Under the pieces are notes generated by a model that was given only the letters and a program-made list of their open reading frames with translations, had not been told where the DNA came from and did no database searches. A program made the translations under genes and the position numbers. From an uncultured Bacteroidota bacterium (GTDB lineage Bacteria; Bacteroidota; Bacteroidia; AKYH767-A; JABDAW01): DNA of 64,000 nt. Below are positions 34,970-44,677 of this stretch, one piece after another (positions within the stretch are counted from its first letter, which is position 1; the number at the start of each line of letters is the position of its first letter). The stretch spans positions 1-64,000 of the forward strand of contig CAIMUP010000039.1 of the NCBI GenBank assembly GCA_903844645.1, given 5' to 3'.

Positions 34970-36424
34970 ATGGCAAAAGAGGAAAAATATCCTACGCTGA
35001 AGGTTTATATCATCCCCGTTCTGTTGTTCGTATTGAATATCGGGATGCGGATCATCAATATGCGCTACAACGGTCTTGGGGCATTGGAGGCGTTTAATTT
35101 GTATGAATCGGAGCTGTATGTGATTAAGATTTTCGGAAATATGACGGTGCTGAATAATCCTCCGCTGTATATTCTTTTCATGAAGTTCTGGGCTGCGCTG
35201 AATGGCATCAATGAAGGCTGGATACGGCTTCCGTCGGTGGTGTTCATATCGTTTACCTCGGTGATAGTTTATAATATCGGGAGGCGGTTTATCAGTTTCC
35301 AAGTCGGGTTGTTCAGCGCGATGGCGTTCTCGGCATGTACCACAGGATATTTCCTTTCCCACGAAGCTAGCGTGTATGCCCTGCTGACGATGCTCGCGAC
35401 GCTGTCCATGTATCTGTACCTGAACGTGTTGAAAAATCCGGAGAGCAAGACGAATAATTTCTTCCTGCTGGTAGTGAATGTGCTGCTGGTGTATGCCCAC
35501 TTCTACGGGATTACGATTATCATTACGCAGTTGTTCTTCCTGATGATCGTTACGAGGAATCAGGAGAAAGTAATCGTCGCTATACTAAGGAGTAATTTGA
35601 TATTGCTGGTGCTGTTTATTCCCGGGATCTATGTGTTCTTCAAACGGGTTTCTTTTATCAAGGCTACGGGGTCGTGGTTGTCCCGCCCAACCTTCGATTT
35701 CTTTTATGATGGCTTCACGACGGCTTCCAACATTTCTTTAATAGCGATTGTGTTTCTGGCATTCCTTGCCTTGGCTTATTTGCTGTTTGTTTTTAAAACT
35801 CGCACCGAAGACAGCGTGATAAGAACGGCATGGAAGCTGATTCCGCTGTGGTATTTTATTCCTTATGTAAGCATCTTTGTATTTTCGTTTTATCTGCCGG
35901 TGTTCTCGGCGAGGAATATGTTATTTCTATCTCCGGCATTTTATCTGACGGTGGGCATCGCCTTGAGTTATGCCTTTAGGAAGCTGACCGTGGTACAGTA
36001 TTGCTTGATGGCTGCCTTAACCATGGCTATGATTGCTTCGGTTGATATTAACCCGACCAAAAAGAATCATATCCGCGAGGTGGAACGCATTATCAAACGA
36101 AAGAAATTACCGGAAACGGCTGTGGTGGTGAATCCTTTTGCCGACTTCCTTGCCTATACTTATTACTACAACCGTGTCTATTTCAAGATGTGTAACCATA
36201 CCGAAGAGCTGATGAATTCCGAGCATATCTATTTCGAATGCTCGGCTGACAGCATCAAGGATATTACGAACAAAGCAGGCATTCAGGAATTGATTTATTA
36301 TCAAACGGGAGCTAAATGGGAGACGATGAATGAGAAAATCAATAAAGTCCTCGCTGCCAAATACTCCCATTCCGACCAGCTCTATTACCTGAAGCCGATC
36401 GCGGCGTACCGATTTTATAATTAA
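34970..36424 (+). CDS. GT39/ArnT-like membrane glycosyltransferase
   Basis: The 484-residue protein has about eleven membrane helices in a GT-C arrangement. The family word NNPPLYILFMKFW (canonical HPPLYY) is present at about 60-72, but the acidic motif of loop 1 is replaced by LEAFNLYESELYVI, so the catalytic acid is unclear. Loop sequence HEASVYALLTMLATLSMYLY follows. Such proteins move sugars from polyprenyl carriers to lipid or protein acceptors on the outer face of the membrane. It has no own promoter. Its stop overlaps the stop of the convergent gene at 36421 by 4 bp. Confidence 0.87.
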   Translation: MAKEEKYPTLKVYIIPVLLFVLNIGMRIINMRYNGLGALEAFNLYESELYVIKIFGNMTVLNNPPLYILFMKFWAALNGINEGWIRLPSVVFISFTSVIVYNIGRRFISFQVGLFSAMAFSACTTGYFLSHEASVYALLTMLATLSMYLYLNVLKNPESKTNNFFLLVVNVLLVYAHFYGITIIITQLFFLMIVTRNQEKVIVAILRSNLILLVLFIPGIYVFFKRVSFIKATGSWLSRPTFDFFYDGFTTASNISLIAIVFLAFLALAYLLFVFKTRTEDSVIRTAWKLIPLWYFIPYVSIFVFSFYLPVFSARNMLFLSPAFYLTVGIALSYAFRKLTVVQYCLMAALTMAMIASVDINPTKKNHIREVERIIKRKKLPETAVVVNPFADFLAYTYYYNRVYFKMCNHTEELMNSEHIYFECSADSIKDITNKAGIQELIYYQTGAKWETMNEKINKVLAAKYSHSDQLYYLKPIAAYRFYN

Positions 36425-36966
36425 TCCTTACTCCCGCTTTTATCGCCGACAAAATGGTCTTCCGTGTTTTTAAACAAGACATTAAACGTGGTTAAACTGC
36501 CATAGCAGCGGGTAACGTATTGCTGCATGTTCATTTTTTCTTCTTCGGAGAGTTTATCGTTAGAATTGATGCGTTGTTCCAAGACGCGGAGGCGATCGCG
36601 GAGCATGACAATTTTATTAAAAAACTGGTCAATCGGAATCTCTTTAGGCTTTAAATTAGAATCTGCGGGCTTCAAGATCATTGTGCCGCCAGCCCAGCGG
36701 ATGCCTAAATCAACCTTCTCTTGTATGTCAGAATATTTGCGGATAATATTGGTGAATATCCGTTCTATATCGGCAAGGCTGACGAGGTCGTCTGGCGGTT
36801 CGACATCCTCGATGACCTCGAAATTCTGATAATTCCGCGAAATCTCTTTCGTTCCGCTTTTAATAAAAGTGATGAGGTAGGTGGCGGGTTTTACGGAGAT
36901 AATCACTCCGTCTTCGTGTTCAGGATGTTTCAATCGGGTCCCGATTCCCAGGTAACGTGCTTCCAT
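36421..36966 (-). CDS. Conserved cytosolic protein of unknown function
   Basis: The 181-residue protein shows an N-terminal beta domain (ARYLGIGTRLKHPEHEDGVI, a pattern like a small SH3/KOW fold) and a C-terminal helical part (QFFNKIVMLRDRLRVLEQRI) with coiled-coil character. I know similar proteins in Bacteroidota only as hypothetical. There is no signal peptide. A -7 box TAAATTTG lies at 37000-37007. Confidence 0.8.
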   Translation of the reverse strand: MEARYLGIGTRLKHPEHEDGVIISVKPATYLITFIKSGTKEISRNYQNFEVIEDVEPPDDLVSLADIERIFTNIIRKYSDIQEKVDLGIRWAGGTMILKPADSNLKPKEIPIDQFFNKIVMLRDRLRVLEQRINSNDKLSEEEKMNMQQYVTRCYGSLTTFNVLFKNTEDHFVGDKSGSKD

Positions 36967-36999
36967 AGTTTGCTATATTATATTATTAATTTCAGGCTG

Positions 37000-37007
37000 C
37001 AAATTTA
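37000..37007 (-). promoter_or_regulatory. -7 box of the gene at 36421
   Basis: The minus strand reads TAAATTTG, 34 bp before the ATG at 36966 and 30 bp from the edge of array A8. Confidence 0.6.
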
Positions 37008-37036
37008 GGTTTCTGCATAGAAATAGAACTTTAGGG

Positions 37037-37179
37037 AATTATTTGTCGCCACACCGATAAGTTGGGGTGGCGGCAAATAATTATTTCTCGCCACACCGAT
37101 AAGTCAGGGTGGCGACAAATAATTATTTCTCGCCACACCGATAAGTCAGGGTGGCGGCAAATAATTATTTCTCGCCACC
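37037..37179. repeat. 42-bp (2 x 21) dyad-symmetric array A8
   Basis: Units start at 37037, 37079, 37121 and 37163 (last one partial). Each 42-bp unit is two 21-bp halves in opposite orientation (13 of 17 aligned bases match when the second half is reverse-complemented). Dyad centres therefore fall every 21 bp: one at the unit centre around CGCCACA...GGGTGGCG, one between units at AAATAATTATTT. It sits between divergent genes. Confidence 0.92.
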
Positions 37180-37294
37180 AAAATTCGTCTTACCGCCTCC
37201 AATAGTAGTGAATTTAGCATCCCAACAAGTTGGATTTCGGTTTCCATACCGAATATTTTTTCTTCCAATAGTTCGGTATTCCAGAAATTATTTG

Positions 37295-37302
37295 TAATTT
37301 TG
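37295..37302 (+). promoter_or_regulatory. -7 box of the T9SS type B gene
   Basis: TAATTTTG is an exact match, 25 bp before the ATG at 37327. An inverted pair ATACCGAA/TTCGGTAT (37247-37279) overlaps the -33 region and could be an operator. Confidence 0.6.
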
Positions 37303-37326
37303 TCCTCGAATTAAAATTAGATCATC

Positions 37327-40300
37327 ATGAAAAGAATAAATGTAATCCTCGTAATCCTCGCCGTTATCGGTTTTTTATCCATTATTAATGCCGATGCGCA
37401 GCAACAAGATTGGAACTGGTATTTCGGAAATAACGCTGCTTTGAACTTCAGCAGTGGCAACCCCACCTCGGTTTCCGGCAGCGCATTGGCTACCCAAGAA
37501 GGCAGCGCGAGCATCTCGGATGCTATCGGCAACCTTTTATTTTATACCGATGGAAGCAGCGTGTGGGACAGGAATAATAATTACATGCCGAGTGCCATCG
37601 GGACACTCTTGGGGGATGGCTCTTCGACCCAGTCGGGAGTCATCGTTCAGAAGCCCGGCAGCAGCACCTTGTATTATATTTTCACGGCAGATCAGGGCGG
37701 CTATGGCGGACCGAATCAGGGCATTAATTATTCTATTGTGGACATGACTTTGAATGCCGGCAATGGCGATGTAAGTACCCTGAACTCCCCGATTCTTGTT
37801 CCTTCGGTGGAGAAGATTACTGCCGTTCGGCATTGTAACGGCGTGGATGTTTGGATCATTATTCATGGTTGGTTAGACAATAATTTTTATGCCTATCTAC
37901 TCACCAGCACCGGTTTATCAGCCACTCCTGTAACCTCCGCAGTCGGCAGCGTTTATGTTAATACCAGCGGATTTTATAATGAAACCATCGGCTACATGAA
38001 AGTTTCGCCTAACGGCAGAAAGGTAGGTTGTGCCGTGTATTATGAAATGAATATTGCCGAGGTGTTTGATTTTGATAACTCCTCCGGCGTCCTCTCGAAT
38101 GCCATCACGATTAATTTAGGACCCCCACAAAATACCTCGGATGGACCTTATGGTCTCGCCTTCTCCCCGAACAGTCAGGTGATGTATGTCGGGTATTACA
38201 ACAACGTCCCGAACTCTATTATTTACCAGTACGACATTTCCTCGAATGTGCAATCTACCGTCATCGCCTCGCAATACCCTATCCCCGTTACCGATGCCAC
38301 GTTGGGTGCATTGCAGTTAGCTGTGAATGGCAAGATATATGTCAGCGAATATGGCTTGACACATCTGAATGCCATCAATAATCCCGATGTATTAGGCATA
38401 GGATGTAATTATACCCAAAATGCCGTGGCATTAACCACCGGAACATGCAGTTATGGCTTGCCAAACTTCGTGGATGCGTTCACCTCACCTCCCCCTGCCA
38501 CCTCGGAACATATAAATATAGTTTCGTGTAACGATACCCTCACACTAAGCCCCACCGGAACAGGTACCAGCTACCTATGGTCTAACGGTGCGACCACTGC
38601 TACGCTCTTTGTGAATGATACTCCGGGGGTTTATTGGGTGCATGTAATAGGAGCAACTGCCTGTACACAGGTGGTGAACATCGCGGATACCTTCAATGTT
38701 ACGTTTGCGATGCCGCCAGTGGTTAATTTAGGACCAGACCATTCTTTATGCAGCCCCGCTACCGATACTTTAAGAGCCGGAAACCCGGGGGACACCTATC
38801 TTTGGAGTACAGGAGCTACCACACAGAATATTCACATTAATACCACGGGTACTTACTGGGTGCAGGTGAATAATGGCGGTTGCACGGGCAGCGATACCGT
38901 TACCGTTACTTTCGTTACGAACCCTACGGTGAATCTTGGACCAGATACCACCATCTGTTCTAATGCTACCCTTACCTTAGATGCCGGAAACACGGGGTTT
39001 AACTTCCTTTGGAACACCGGAGCCACCACCGAAACCATTACTGTAAACACTGCCGGCACGTATTCAGTATTTGTCAGTCAGAATTTATGCCACGCCAGGG
39101 ATACCATCATCATCAGCATTGCGAATCCGCCCATTGTGAACATCGGACCGGATACCACCATCTGTTCTAACCAAACAATCACCTTGAATGCAGGGAATAC
39201 AGGCAGCACCTTCATCTGGAGTACGGGTGCTACGATACAAACCATCACCCCTACCGCTACCGGAGTGTATTGGGTACGCGTAAACCACGGTGGTTGTGCG
39301 GCTAGCGATACAGCTTCGGTAACTGTCATCCAAATGCCGGTGGTGAATCTGGGATTAGACGATACAATCTGCATCGGGAATACCATTACACTGGATGCTA
39401 ACAACGCTGGCTACAACTTTCTTTGGTCAACGGGGGCTACGACCGAAACCATTGATGTTACTTCTGCCGGAACCTACTCTGTTTTCGTGAATATGGGCTT
39501 GTGTTTCAGGAGAGACACGATCAATATTACCACCATCTTCCCTCCTACCGTGAATATTGGGCATGATACGGTGGTATGCAGCCCACATCCTGTTATTCTG
39601 AATGCAGGGAATGCCGGAAACACCTACCTTTGGTCCACGGGGCAGGCTACGCAGGGGATAACGGTTACCAATCCGGGCATCTACTGGGTGATTGTGAATA
39701 ACGGAAGCTGCACTCGGGCTGACAGCATGATTATTTCCGTGGTAACGCCTCCTGTTTTAGCCACTCTCTTCCATGCTGATACTACGCAGGGCTGCAATCC
39801 ATTAACTATTACCCTTACGAACGGCAGCAGTGGCGGTACTTCCTACCTTTGGCGGTTCGGGGATGGGCAAACGTCTGCGTTATTCAACCCGAACCACCAG
39901 TTTACGGTGGCTGGCTCCTATACTATTACCTTGATCGTGATGAATGACACCTCGACGGTCTGTGGCGACTATATTGACTCCTTGGTGATCAACCAATACA
40001 TCGCTGTGGCGGACCCTGTCGTGGTTACGAGTGGCTTTACGGGCAGCCCTATCAAGGGTTGTTCGCCATTAACGGTAGATTTTTTGAATACCAGCGTGAA
40101 TGGCACGGCGTATTACTGGTCGTTCGGGAATACCTTCGCGAGCACGGATGCGAATCCCGCAAACATCGTCTATACTGCTGCCGGAACTTACAAAATTACG
40201 CTCATCGCCTCCAGCCCGAATGCCCATTGTTACAACCCGCCTGATACGATGAGCATCGAAATAGTGGCAGACAGTTGCCAGCTCTATATTCCGAATGTTT

Positions 40301-40554
40301 TTTCCCCAAATGGGGATGGCAAAAACGAGTTTTTCCATGTCATCGGCGAGGGATATGCCAATTATCACCTGCTAATTTTCAACCGTTGGGGCGAGAAATT
40401 GTTTGAAAGCGATAGCAAGCTGGATTTGTGGAACGGACAGGTAAATAATACCGGAAGATTAGCTCCTGATGGCACGTATTATTATATTTTTACGGCGATA
40501 GACCCCGATAATAAACCCTTTGCCGACCACGGATTCCTGACTTTGATCCGGTAA
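37327..40554 (+). CDS. Giant secreted protein with Ig-like and PKD repeats and gliding-motility type (T9SS type B) C-terminus
   Basis: The 1075-residue protein has a signal peptide (VILAVIGFLSIINADAQ), then a ~350-residue N-terminal beta-propeller-like region (WNWYFGNNAALNFSSGNPTS, GYMKVSPNGRKVGCAVYYEM). About six Ig-like repeats follow (VNLGPDTTICSNATLTLDAG and variants), then two PKD domains (YLWRFGDGQTSALFNPNHQF). The end is a gliding-motility-associated domain (IPNVFSPNGDGKNEFF, FNRWGEKLFES, LAPDGTYYYIF), the type B sorting signal of T9SS. It should be exported and anchored or released at the surface as an adhesin-like protein. Confidence 0.93.
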   Translation: MKRINVILVILAVIGFLSIINADAQQQDWNWYFGNNAALNFSSGNPTSVSGSALATQEGSASISDAIGNLLFYTDGSSVWDRNNNYMPSAIGTLLGDGSSTQSGVIVQKPGSSTLYYIFTADQGGYGGPNQGINYSIVDMTLNAGNGDVSTLNSPILVPSVEKITAVRHCNGVDVWIIIHGWLDNNFYAYLLTSTGLSATPVTSAVGSVYVNTSGFYNETIGYMKVSPNGRKVGCAVYYEMNIAEVFDFDNSSGVLSNAITINLGPPQNTSDGPYGLAFSPNSQVMYVGYYNNVPNSIIYQYDISSNVQSTVIASQYPIPVTDATLGALQLAVNGKIYVSEYGLTHLNAINNPDVLGIGCNYTQNAVALTTGTCSYGLPNFVDAFTSPPPATSEHINIVSCNDTLTLSPTGTGTSYLWSNGATTATLFVNDTPGVYWVHVIGATACTQVVNIADTFNVTFAMPPVVNLGPDHSLCSPATDTLRAGNPGDTYLWSTGATTQNIHINTTGTYWVQVNNGGCTGSDTVTVTFVTNPTVNLGPDTTICSNATLTLDAGNTGFNFLWNTGATTETITVNTAGTYSVFVSQNLCHARDTIIISIANPPIVNIGPDTTICSNQTITLNAGNTGSTFIWSTGATIQTITPTATGVYWVRVNHGGCAASDTASVTVIQMPVVNLGLDDTICIGNTITLDANNAGYNFLWSTGATTETIDVTSAGTYSVFVNMGLCFRRDTINITTIFPPTVNIGHDTVVCSPHPVILNAGNAGNTYLWSTGQATQGITVTNPGIYWVIVNNGSCTRADSMIISVVTPPVLATLFHADTTQGCNPLTITLTNGSSGGTSYLWRFGDGQTSALFNPNHQFTVAGSYTITLIVMNDTSTVCGDYIDSLVINQYIAVADPVVVTSGFTGSPIKGCSPLTVDFLNTSVNGTAYYWSFGNTFASTDANPANIVYTAAGTYKITLIASSPNAHCYNPPDTMSIEIVADSCQLYIPNVFSPNGDGKNEFFHVIGEGYANYHLLIFNRWGEKLFESDSKLDLWNGQVNNTGRLAPDGTYYYIFTAIDPDNKPFADHGFLTLIR

Positions 40555-40659
40555 CGGTAGTTTTTCGTCTCAAAAACCGATTTCCCCGTTGTGGAAGGCG
40601 GAATTGGGCTTGGAATTTGCGTACATTACCTGACTAAAACAAAAGTTTAAGCCTACAAA

Positions 40660-40785
40660 TGTACGCTAATTGTCAGGGCATGTACGCTAATTGTCAGGGC
40701 ATGTACGCAAATTGTCAGGGCATGTACGCAAATTGTCAGGACATGTACGCAAATTGGCAAGGCATGTACGCTAATGGTGAATAAA
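40660..40785. repeat. 21-bp tandem array A9 (6 units)
   Basis: Units start at 40660 and every 21 bp to 40765, each with TGTACGCTAATTGTCAGGGC or a close variant; the last unit is degenerate. An out-of-register GCGTACATTACCTGAC at 40619 is a related partial. The array lies 50 bp upstream of the next -7 box. Confidence 0.92.
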
Positions 40786-40834
40786 ATTCCTCTTATCTCA
40801 TAGAATAAAACCATTCCATTCCCCGTTAATTTCG

Positions 40835-40842
40835 TAATTTTG
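40835..40842 (+). promoter_or_regulatory. -7 box of the DUF4139 gene; decides its start
   Basis: TAATTTTG overlaps the TTG at 40840 that would extend the frame by seven codons. The ATG at 40861 is therefore the earliest real start. Confidence 0.65.
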
Positions 40843-40860
40843 AACCCTAATAATATTATA

Positions 40861-42585
40861 ATGATGTATAGAATAAAATTAGTGCTTTGCACTGCTGTTT
40901 TGATGTCGCTTAACGCGATTTCTTTTGGAATCAATGACAATAAAATCACCCCTTCGGAGATAAAATCCGTGAAAATCTATACCACCGGAGCCGTCGTTAC
41001 GCGAACTGCGAAGATCGTAGTGGAATCAGGCACTTCGAGCCTCGAGTTCGACAATCTTTCCTCCAGTATTGACAAGCAAAGCGTAACCGTAACGGGAACG
41101 GGGGAGGTAACCATCTTGAGCGTGCAATACAATCTCAATTATCTGAATGAAGAAGCCAAGCCGCGCACCGTTTTGGTGCTCGAAGATTCGATAAAATTCA
41201 CGACTCACGAGCTTGCCAAGCTCGACAATCTCGAATCGGTCTATAACGAGGAGCTAAGCATGATTCTTTCCAACAAATCCATCCGCAATGAGCGGGAAGG
41301 CGTCAGCGCCGAGAACTTAAAGGAGGTTGCCGACTTCTATCGGAGCCGATTGAGTGATATTAAAGCCAAGCTGCTCGATATTAAAGACGAACAAACACGA
41401 CTTAAGAAGGATAAAAAACGGATTAATGCCCAGCTAAAAGAGCTAAACATGAATCGGAACATGCCTACGGGCACGGTCGTTGTGGCATTATCGGCTCCTG
41501 CGAAGACATCTGTCGTTTTAGAGATCAGTTACCTCGTAACTTCTGCCGGATGGAGCCCACTTTATGATATAAGAGCCAAAGATATTTCGAGTCCCATCCA
41601 ATTAAATTATAAAGCCAACGTACATCAATCGAGCGGCGAGGACTGGAAGAATGTAAAACTCACATTAAGCACCGGAAACCCGACCGTTAGTGGGCTTATG
41701 CCGCAGATGTACCCTTGGCATTTAAGTTTTTATGTGCCAGTAGTTATGAAAGCAACAGAAAGTAATGATGGTTCTGTAAGATCTGTAGCATCAATTGCAG
41801 GAACTGTTGCAGGTGTCCACCAAGCAGATGATATAGAAACCGATCACTTAACTAACTCTACTGATTATTTAACCGATTCTCGTAATTCGCAGAGGGCAGC
41901 TTATGGCTTTTCCAAAGCTAATAAGGAAGAAGACAAAAAGAAGTCGCTTTCCGAGGTAATTGTCGCGAATAATAACCAACTAAGTGTTGATTTCGACATA
42001 GCGATTCCGTATTCCGTGCCCTCGGATGGGAAAATTTATCTGGTTGATGTGCAACATTACGATATGAAGGCAGATTACAGCTACCACGCCATTCCTAAGC
42101 TCGACAAAGATGCTTTTTTAATTGCAAAAATTACCGGTTGGGAGGCTATGAATCTGCTTTCTGGCAATGCAAATATCTTTTTCGAGAACTCCTTTATCGG
42201 ATCCTCCTATCTTTCTTTGCAAAATGCCAGCGATACCCTGGATATTTCGCTTGGCAGGGATAAAAAGATCAGTATTAATAGAGAAAAACTCAAGGACTTC
42301 TCCAAGAACCAGTCGCTTGGCTCTAATACCGTGAAAACTTTAACGTACGAAACGACGGTTAGGAATAATAAAACCGAGCCGATTACCATCATTCTCGATG
42401 ATCAGATGCCTATTGCCGATAACAAGGATATTACGGTGAAGATGCTGGAGAATTCTAACGCAGAATACAATGATAAGACCGGGACTTTATCGTGGAAGAT
42501 GACGGTTGCGCCCAGTGCTACCGAGAAAAAGAAGCTATCCTTCACAGTGAAGTATCCTAAGGACCAGAATGTATCGGGATTGTAA
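40861..42585 (+). CDS. DUF4139 / mucoidy-inhibitor MuiA-like protein
   Basis: The ~574-residue protein has a signal peptide (MYRIKLVLCTAVLMSLNAIS), an N-terminal DUF4140 region (IKSVKIYTTGAVVTRTAKIV), a coiled coil (about 130-200; LLDIKDEQTRLKKDKKRINA) and a C-terminal DUF4139 beta domain (VVLEISYLVTSAGWSPLYDI; SSGEDWKNVKLTLSTGNP). The family is periplasmic; its biochemical function is unknown despite the MuiA name. The start is fixed at the first ATG after the -7 box. It converges with recF. Confidence 0.9.
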   Translation: MMYRIKLVLCTAVLMSLNAISFGINDNKITPSEIKSVKIYTTGAVVTRTAKIVVESGTSSLEFDNLSSSIDKQSVTVTGTGEVTILSVQYNLNYLNEEAKPRTVLVLEDSIKFTTHELAKLDNLESVYNEELSMILSNKSIRNEREGVSAENLKEVADFYRSRLSDIKAKLLDIKDEQTRLKKDKKRINAQLKELNMNRNMPTGTVVVALSAPAKTSVVLEISYLVTSAGWSPLYDIRAKDISSPIQLNYKANVHQSSGEDWKNVKLTLSTGNPTVSGLMPQMYPWHLSFYVPVVMKATESNDGSVRSVASIAGTVAGVHQADDIETDHLTNSTDYLTDSRNSQRAAYGFSKANKEEDKKKSLSEVIVANNNQLSVDFDIAIPYSVPSDGKIYLVDVQHYDMKADYSYHAIPKLDKDAFLIAKITGWEAMNLLSGNANIFFENSFIGSSYLSLQNASDTLDISLGRDKKISINREKLKDFSKNQSLGSNTVKTLTYETTVRNNKTEPITIILDDQMPIADNKDITVKMLENSNAEYNDKTGTLSWKMTVAPSATEKKKLSFTVKYPKDQNVSGL

Positions 42586-42595
42586 GGTTTAAGCC

Positions 42596-43690
42596 TTAAA
42601 CCGCGCCGTTTTTCACCGGGAATATTCGCACCTTTACCTTGATTTCATTGAAGATATTCTCTATTCGTTCTTGATGGGTATCGGTTACGAAGATTTGTCC
42701 AAAGGTATCTTCGGAAACAAGCGTCATTAGCCGGGAAACACGACTTTGATCGAGCTTGTCGAACACATCATCGAGCAGTAATATTGGCTTTATGCCTTTC
42801 TTGTTTTTAATATACTCGAATTGTGCCAGCTTAATAGCGATCAAGAACGACTTTTGTTGCCCTTGCGACCCTTGTTTCTTCAATTGATACTCGTTTATGG
42901 TGAAGGAAAGATCGTCTTTATGAATCCCTACCGAAGTATATTGCAAAGCCCTGTCTTTCTCGATGGCTTCGTTCAGAATTTGCCTGTATTCATTGGGTTT
43001 CAGGTTCGTTTCGTATTCTATTCCTACGGTTTCTTTCGCATCAGAAAGGAACTTATAATAGTTATTAAACACAGGTACAAATTCTGCTAAGAAAGCCAGC
43101 CGGGATTCGTAGATTTTATTCCCTAAGGGCACGATAATATCATCCCATAGTTCCAATTCCACGGCATCAAAGTACCTATTCGCCGCGAATCGTTTTAGTT
43201 GTGCATTCCGTTGGGCGAGGGCTTTATTATATTGTATTAAATTGTCGAGATATTCGCCATCAAATTGAGAGATAATGCTATCAATCAGCTTCCGTCGGTC
43301 GTCGCTGCCTTGCCATACGAGGTTAATGTCGGTAGGAGAAATCATGACGCATGGAAAACTCCCGATATGGTCTGACAATCGTTGATATTCCTTCCCGTTT
43401 TTCTTAAAAACTTTGCCTTGATTAATCTTAAATCCACAATATATTTCATCCTCTTTATCATGATCATGGATAGTCCCTTTGATCAGGAAAAAATGTTCGC
43501 CGTGTTTGACGTTTTGGCTATCTATAAAGTTGAAATAACTCTTACACATCGAGAGGTAATAAATGGCATCCAGCAGGTTCGTTTTTCCTTCGCCGTTATT
43601 GCCCACAAAGCAGTTGATACCTTCATCGAAATAGAGGTCTATCGCGGCATAATTCTTAAAATTCAGGAGGTGTAAATTCTTAATATTCAT
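42596..43690 (-). CDS. recF: DNA replication and repair protein RecF
   Basis: The 364-residue SMC-like ATPase loads RecA with RecO and RecR at gaps. Walker A is GNNGEGKTN (30-38), the signature motif lies in KKQGSQGQQKSFLIAIKLAQ, and Walker B in KPILLLDDVFDKLD. I chose the ATG at 43690; the TTG at 43699 would overlap a -7-like TTACTTTG. It is not near dnaA, dnaN or gyrB here, unlike in many bacteria. Confidence 0.95.
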   Translation of the reverse strand: MNIKNLHLLNFKNYAAIDLYFDEGINCFVGNNGEGKTNLLDAIYYLSMCKSYFNFIDSQNVKHGEHFFLIKGTIHDHDKEDEIYCGFKINQGKVFKKNGKEYQRLSDHIGSFPCVMISPTDINLVWQGSDDRRKLIDSIISQFDGEYLDNLIQYNKALAQRNAQLKRFAANRYFDAVELELWDDIIVPLGNKIYESRLAFLAEFVPVFNNYYKFLSDAKETVGIEYETNLKPNEYRQILNEAIEKDRALQYTSVGIHKDDLSFTINEYQLKKQGSQGQQKSFLIAIKLAQFEYIKNKKGIKPILLLDDVFDKLDQSRVSRLMTLVSEDTFGQIFVTDTHQERIENIFNEIKVKVRIFPVKNGAV

Positions 43691-43753
43691 CGGTGGCAAA
43701 GTAAGTAAATAAAGCGGTGGTTTCTTTGCCTTAATATGCGCCTTACCGGGCGG

Positions 43754-44536
43754 CTATTCTACTATTAAATGTACCTTCTCGAAGACATCGGAGGAGATTT
43801 TCCAGGGTTCATGAAACGGATGTTCGAGAATGAACACGAGAAACAAGGTTAAGCCAATAACAATGCCCAAAACAACCGTAAATATGATGTGTACCTTGAA
43901 GGGTTCGATGTAAAAATAATAACTAAAAAAGATGGTCGCCACCATTCCCATTATTAATACCAGCCATAGTACCGAAGGGAGGTTTTCTCCGCAGGCTATG
44001 AGCCGGTTTCTGCGGCAATCGAACATGGCATTAAACTCTTTGTACACCTCTCCAAAGATAATGTCGCGCCGTTCATTCGTCTTATCATATTTCGCGATGG
44101 AATTAAACACTTGCACGATTACCTGCCGCACTTCTTTGGCATCATTTCCTTTCTCCATCGAGAACCATTCTATGGTTACAACGGCAGTTTTATAGGCTTC
44201 TAATTCCTTGTGAAACTCTATCCGCATGGTGTCGGGCAATGTATTGATATTCCGATATAATGAGCCTAAATAGTTGGCTTCGTCAGACACATTGTTCTGA
44301 TTTTTTTCATAATTTTCCCATACCGCTATCACTAAGAATGCAAGCAGGACGGCAAAGAGAAGGGCTACGACATTCATGTAAGCAATGATGCCGTCTTTGC
44401 TGATTTCAAGGCTTTCTTTGGCGACGTATCTCTTGGAAATCAGCAAGCCTGCCAACGAAAATCCGACACAAGTTCCGACAAATAAGAGAGCTAAGAGGAC
44501 TGGGTGTCCAGCATAAAAAATACTAACTACGATCAT
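43754..44536 (-). CDS. DUF4239 (bestrophin-like) membrane protein
   Basis: The 260-residue protein has two N-terminal membrane helices (YAGHPVLLALLFVGTCVGFS; GIIAYMNVVALLFAVLLAFL), a central soluble helical part (EANYLGSLYRNINTLPDTMR) and two C-terminal helices (LPSVLWLVLIMGMVATIFFS; VHIIFTVVLGIVIGLTLFLV). This is the DUF4239 pattern, sometimes called bestrophin-like, with no proven activity. An ion-channel role is speculation. Confidence 0.88.
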   Translation of the reverse strand: MIVVSIFYAGHPVLLALLFVGTCVGFSLAGLLISKRYVAKESLEISKDGIIAYMNVVALLFAVLLAFLVIAVWENYEKNQNNVSDEANYLGSLYRNINTLPDTMRIEFHKELEAYKTAVVTIEWFSMEKGNDAKEVRQVIVQVFNSIAKYDKTNERRDIIFGEVYKEFNAMFDCRRNRLIACGENLPSVLWLVLIMGMVATIFFSYYFYIEPFKVHIIFTVVLGIVIGLTLFLVFILEHPFHEPWKISSDVFEKVHLIVE

Positions 44537-44677
44537 CGTTTTATAAAATTAATTTGGTGAATGAAGCGGCAAAGAAAGGAAAAAAAAGGGGATGGATTCT
44601 CCTTGTTTTGTCGGCTTAGGGATTTGATTTAATCAATCACCGTTATATTGAATGTTATTATTGAGGGGAGGTACCGA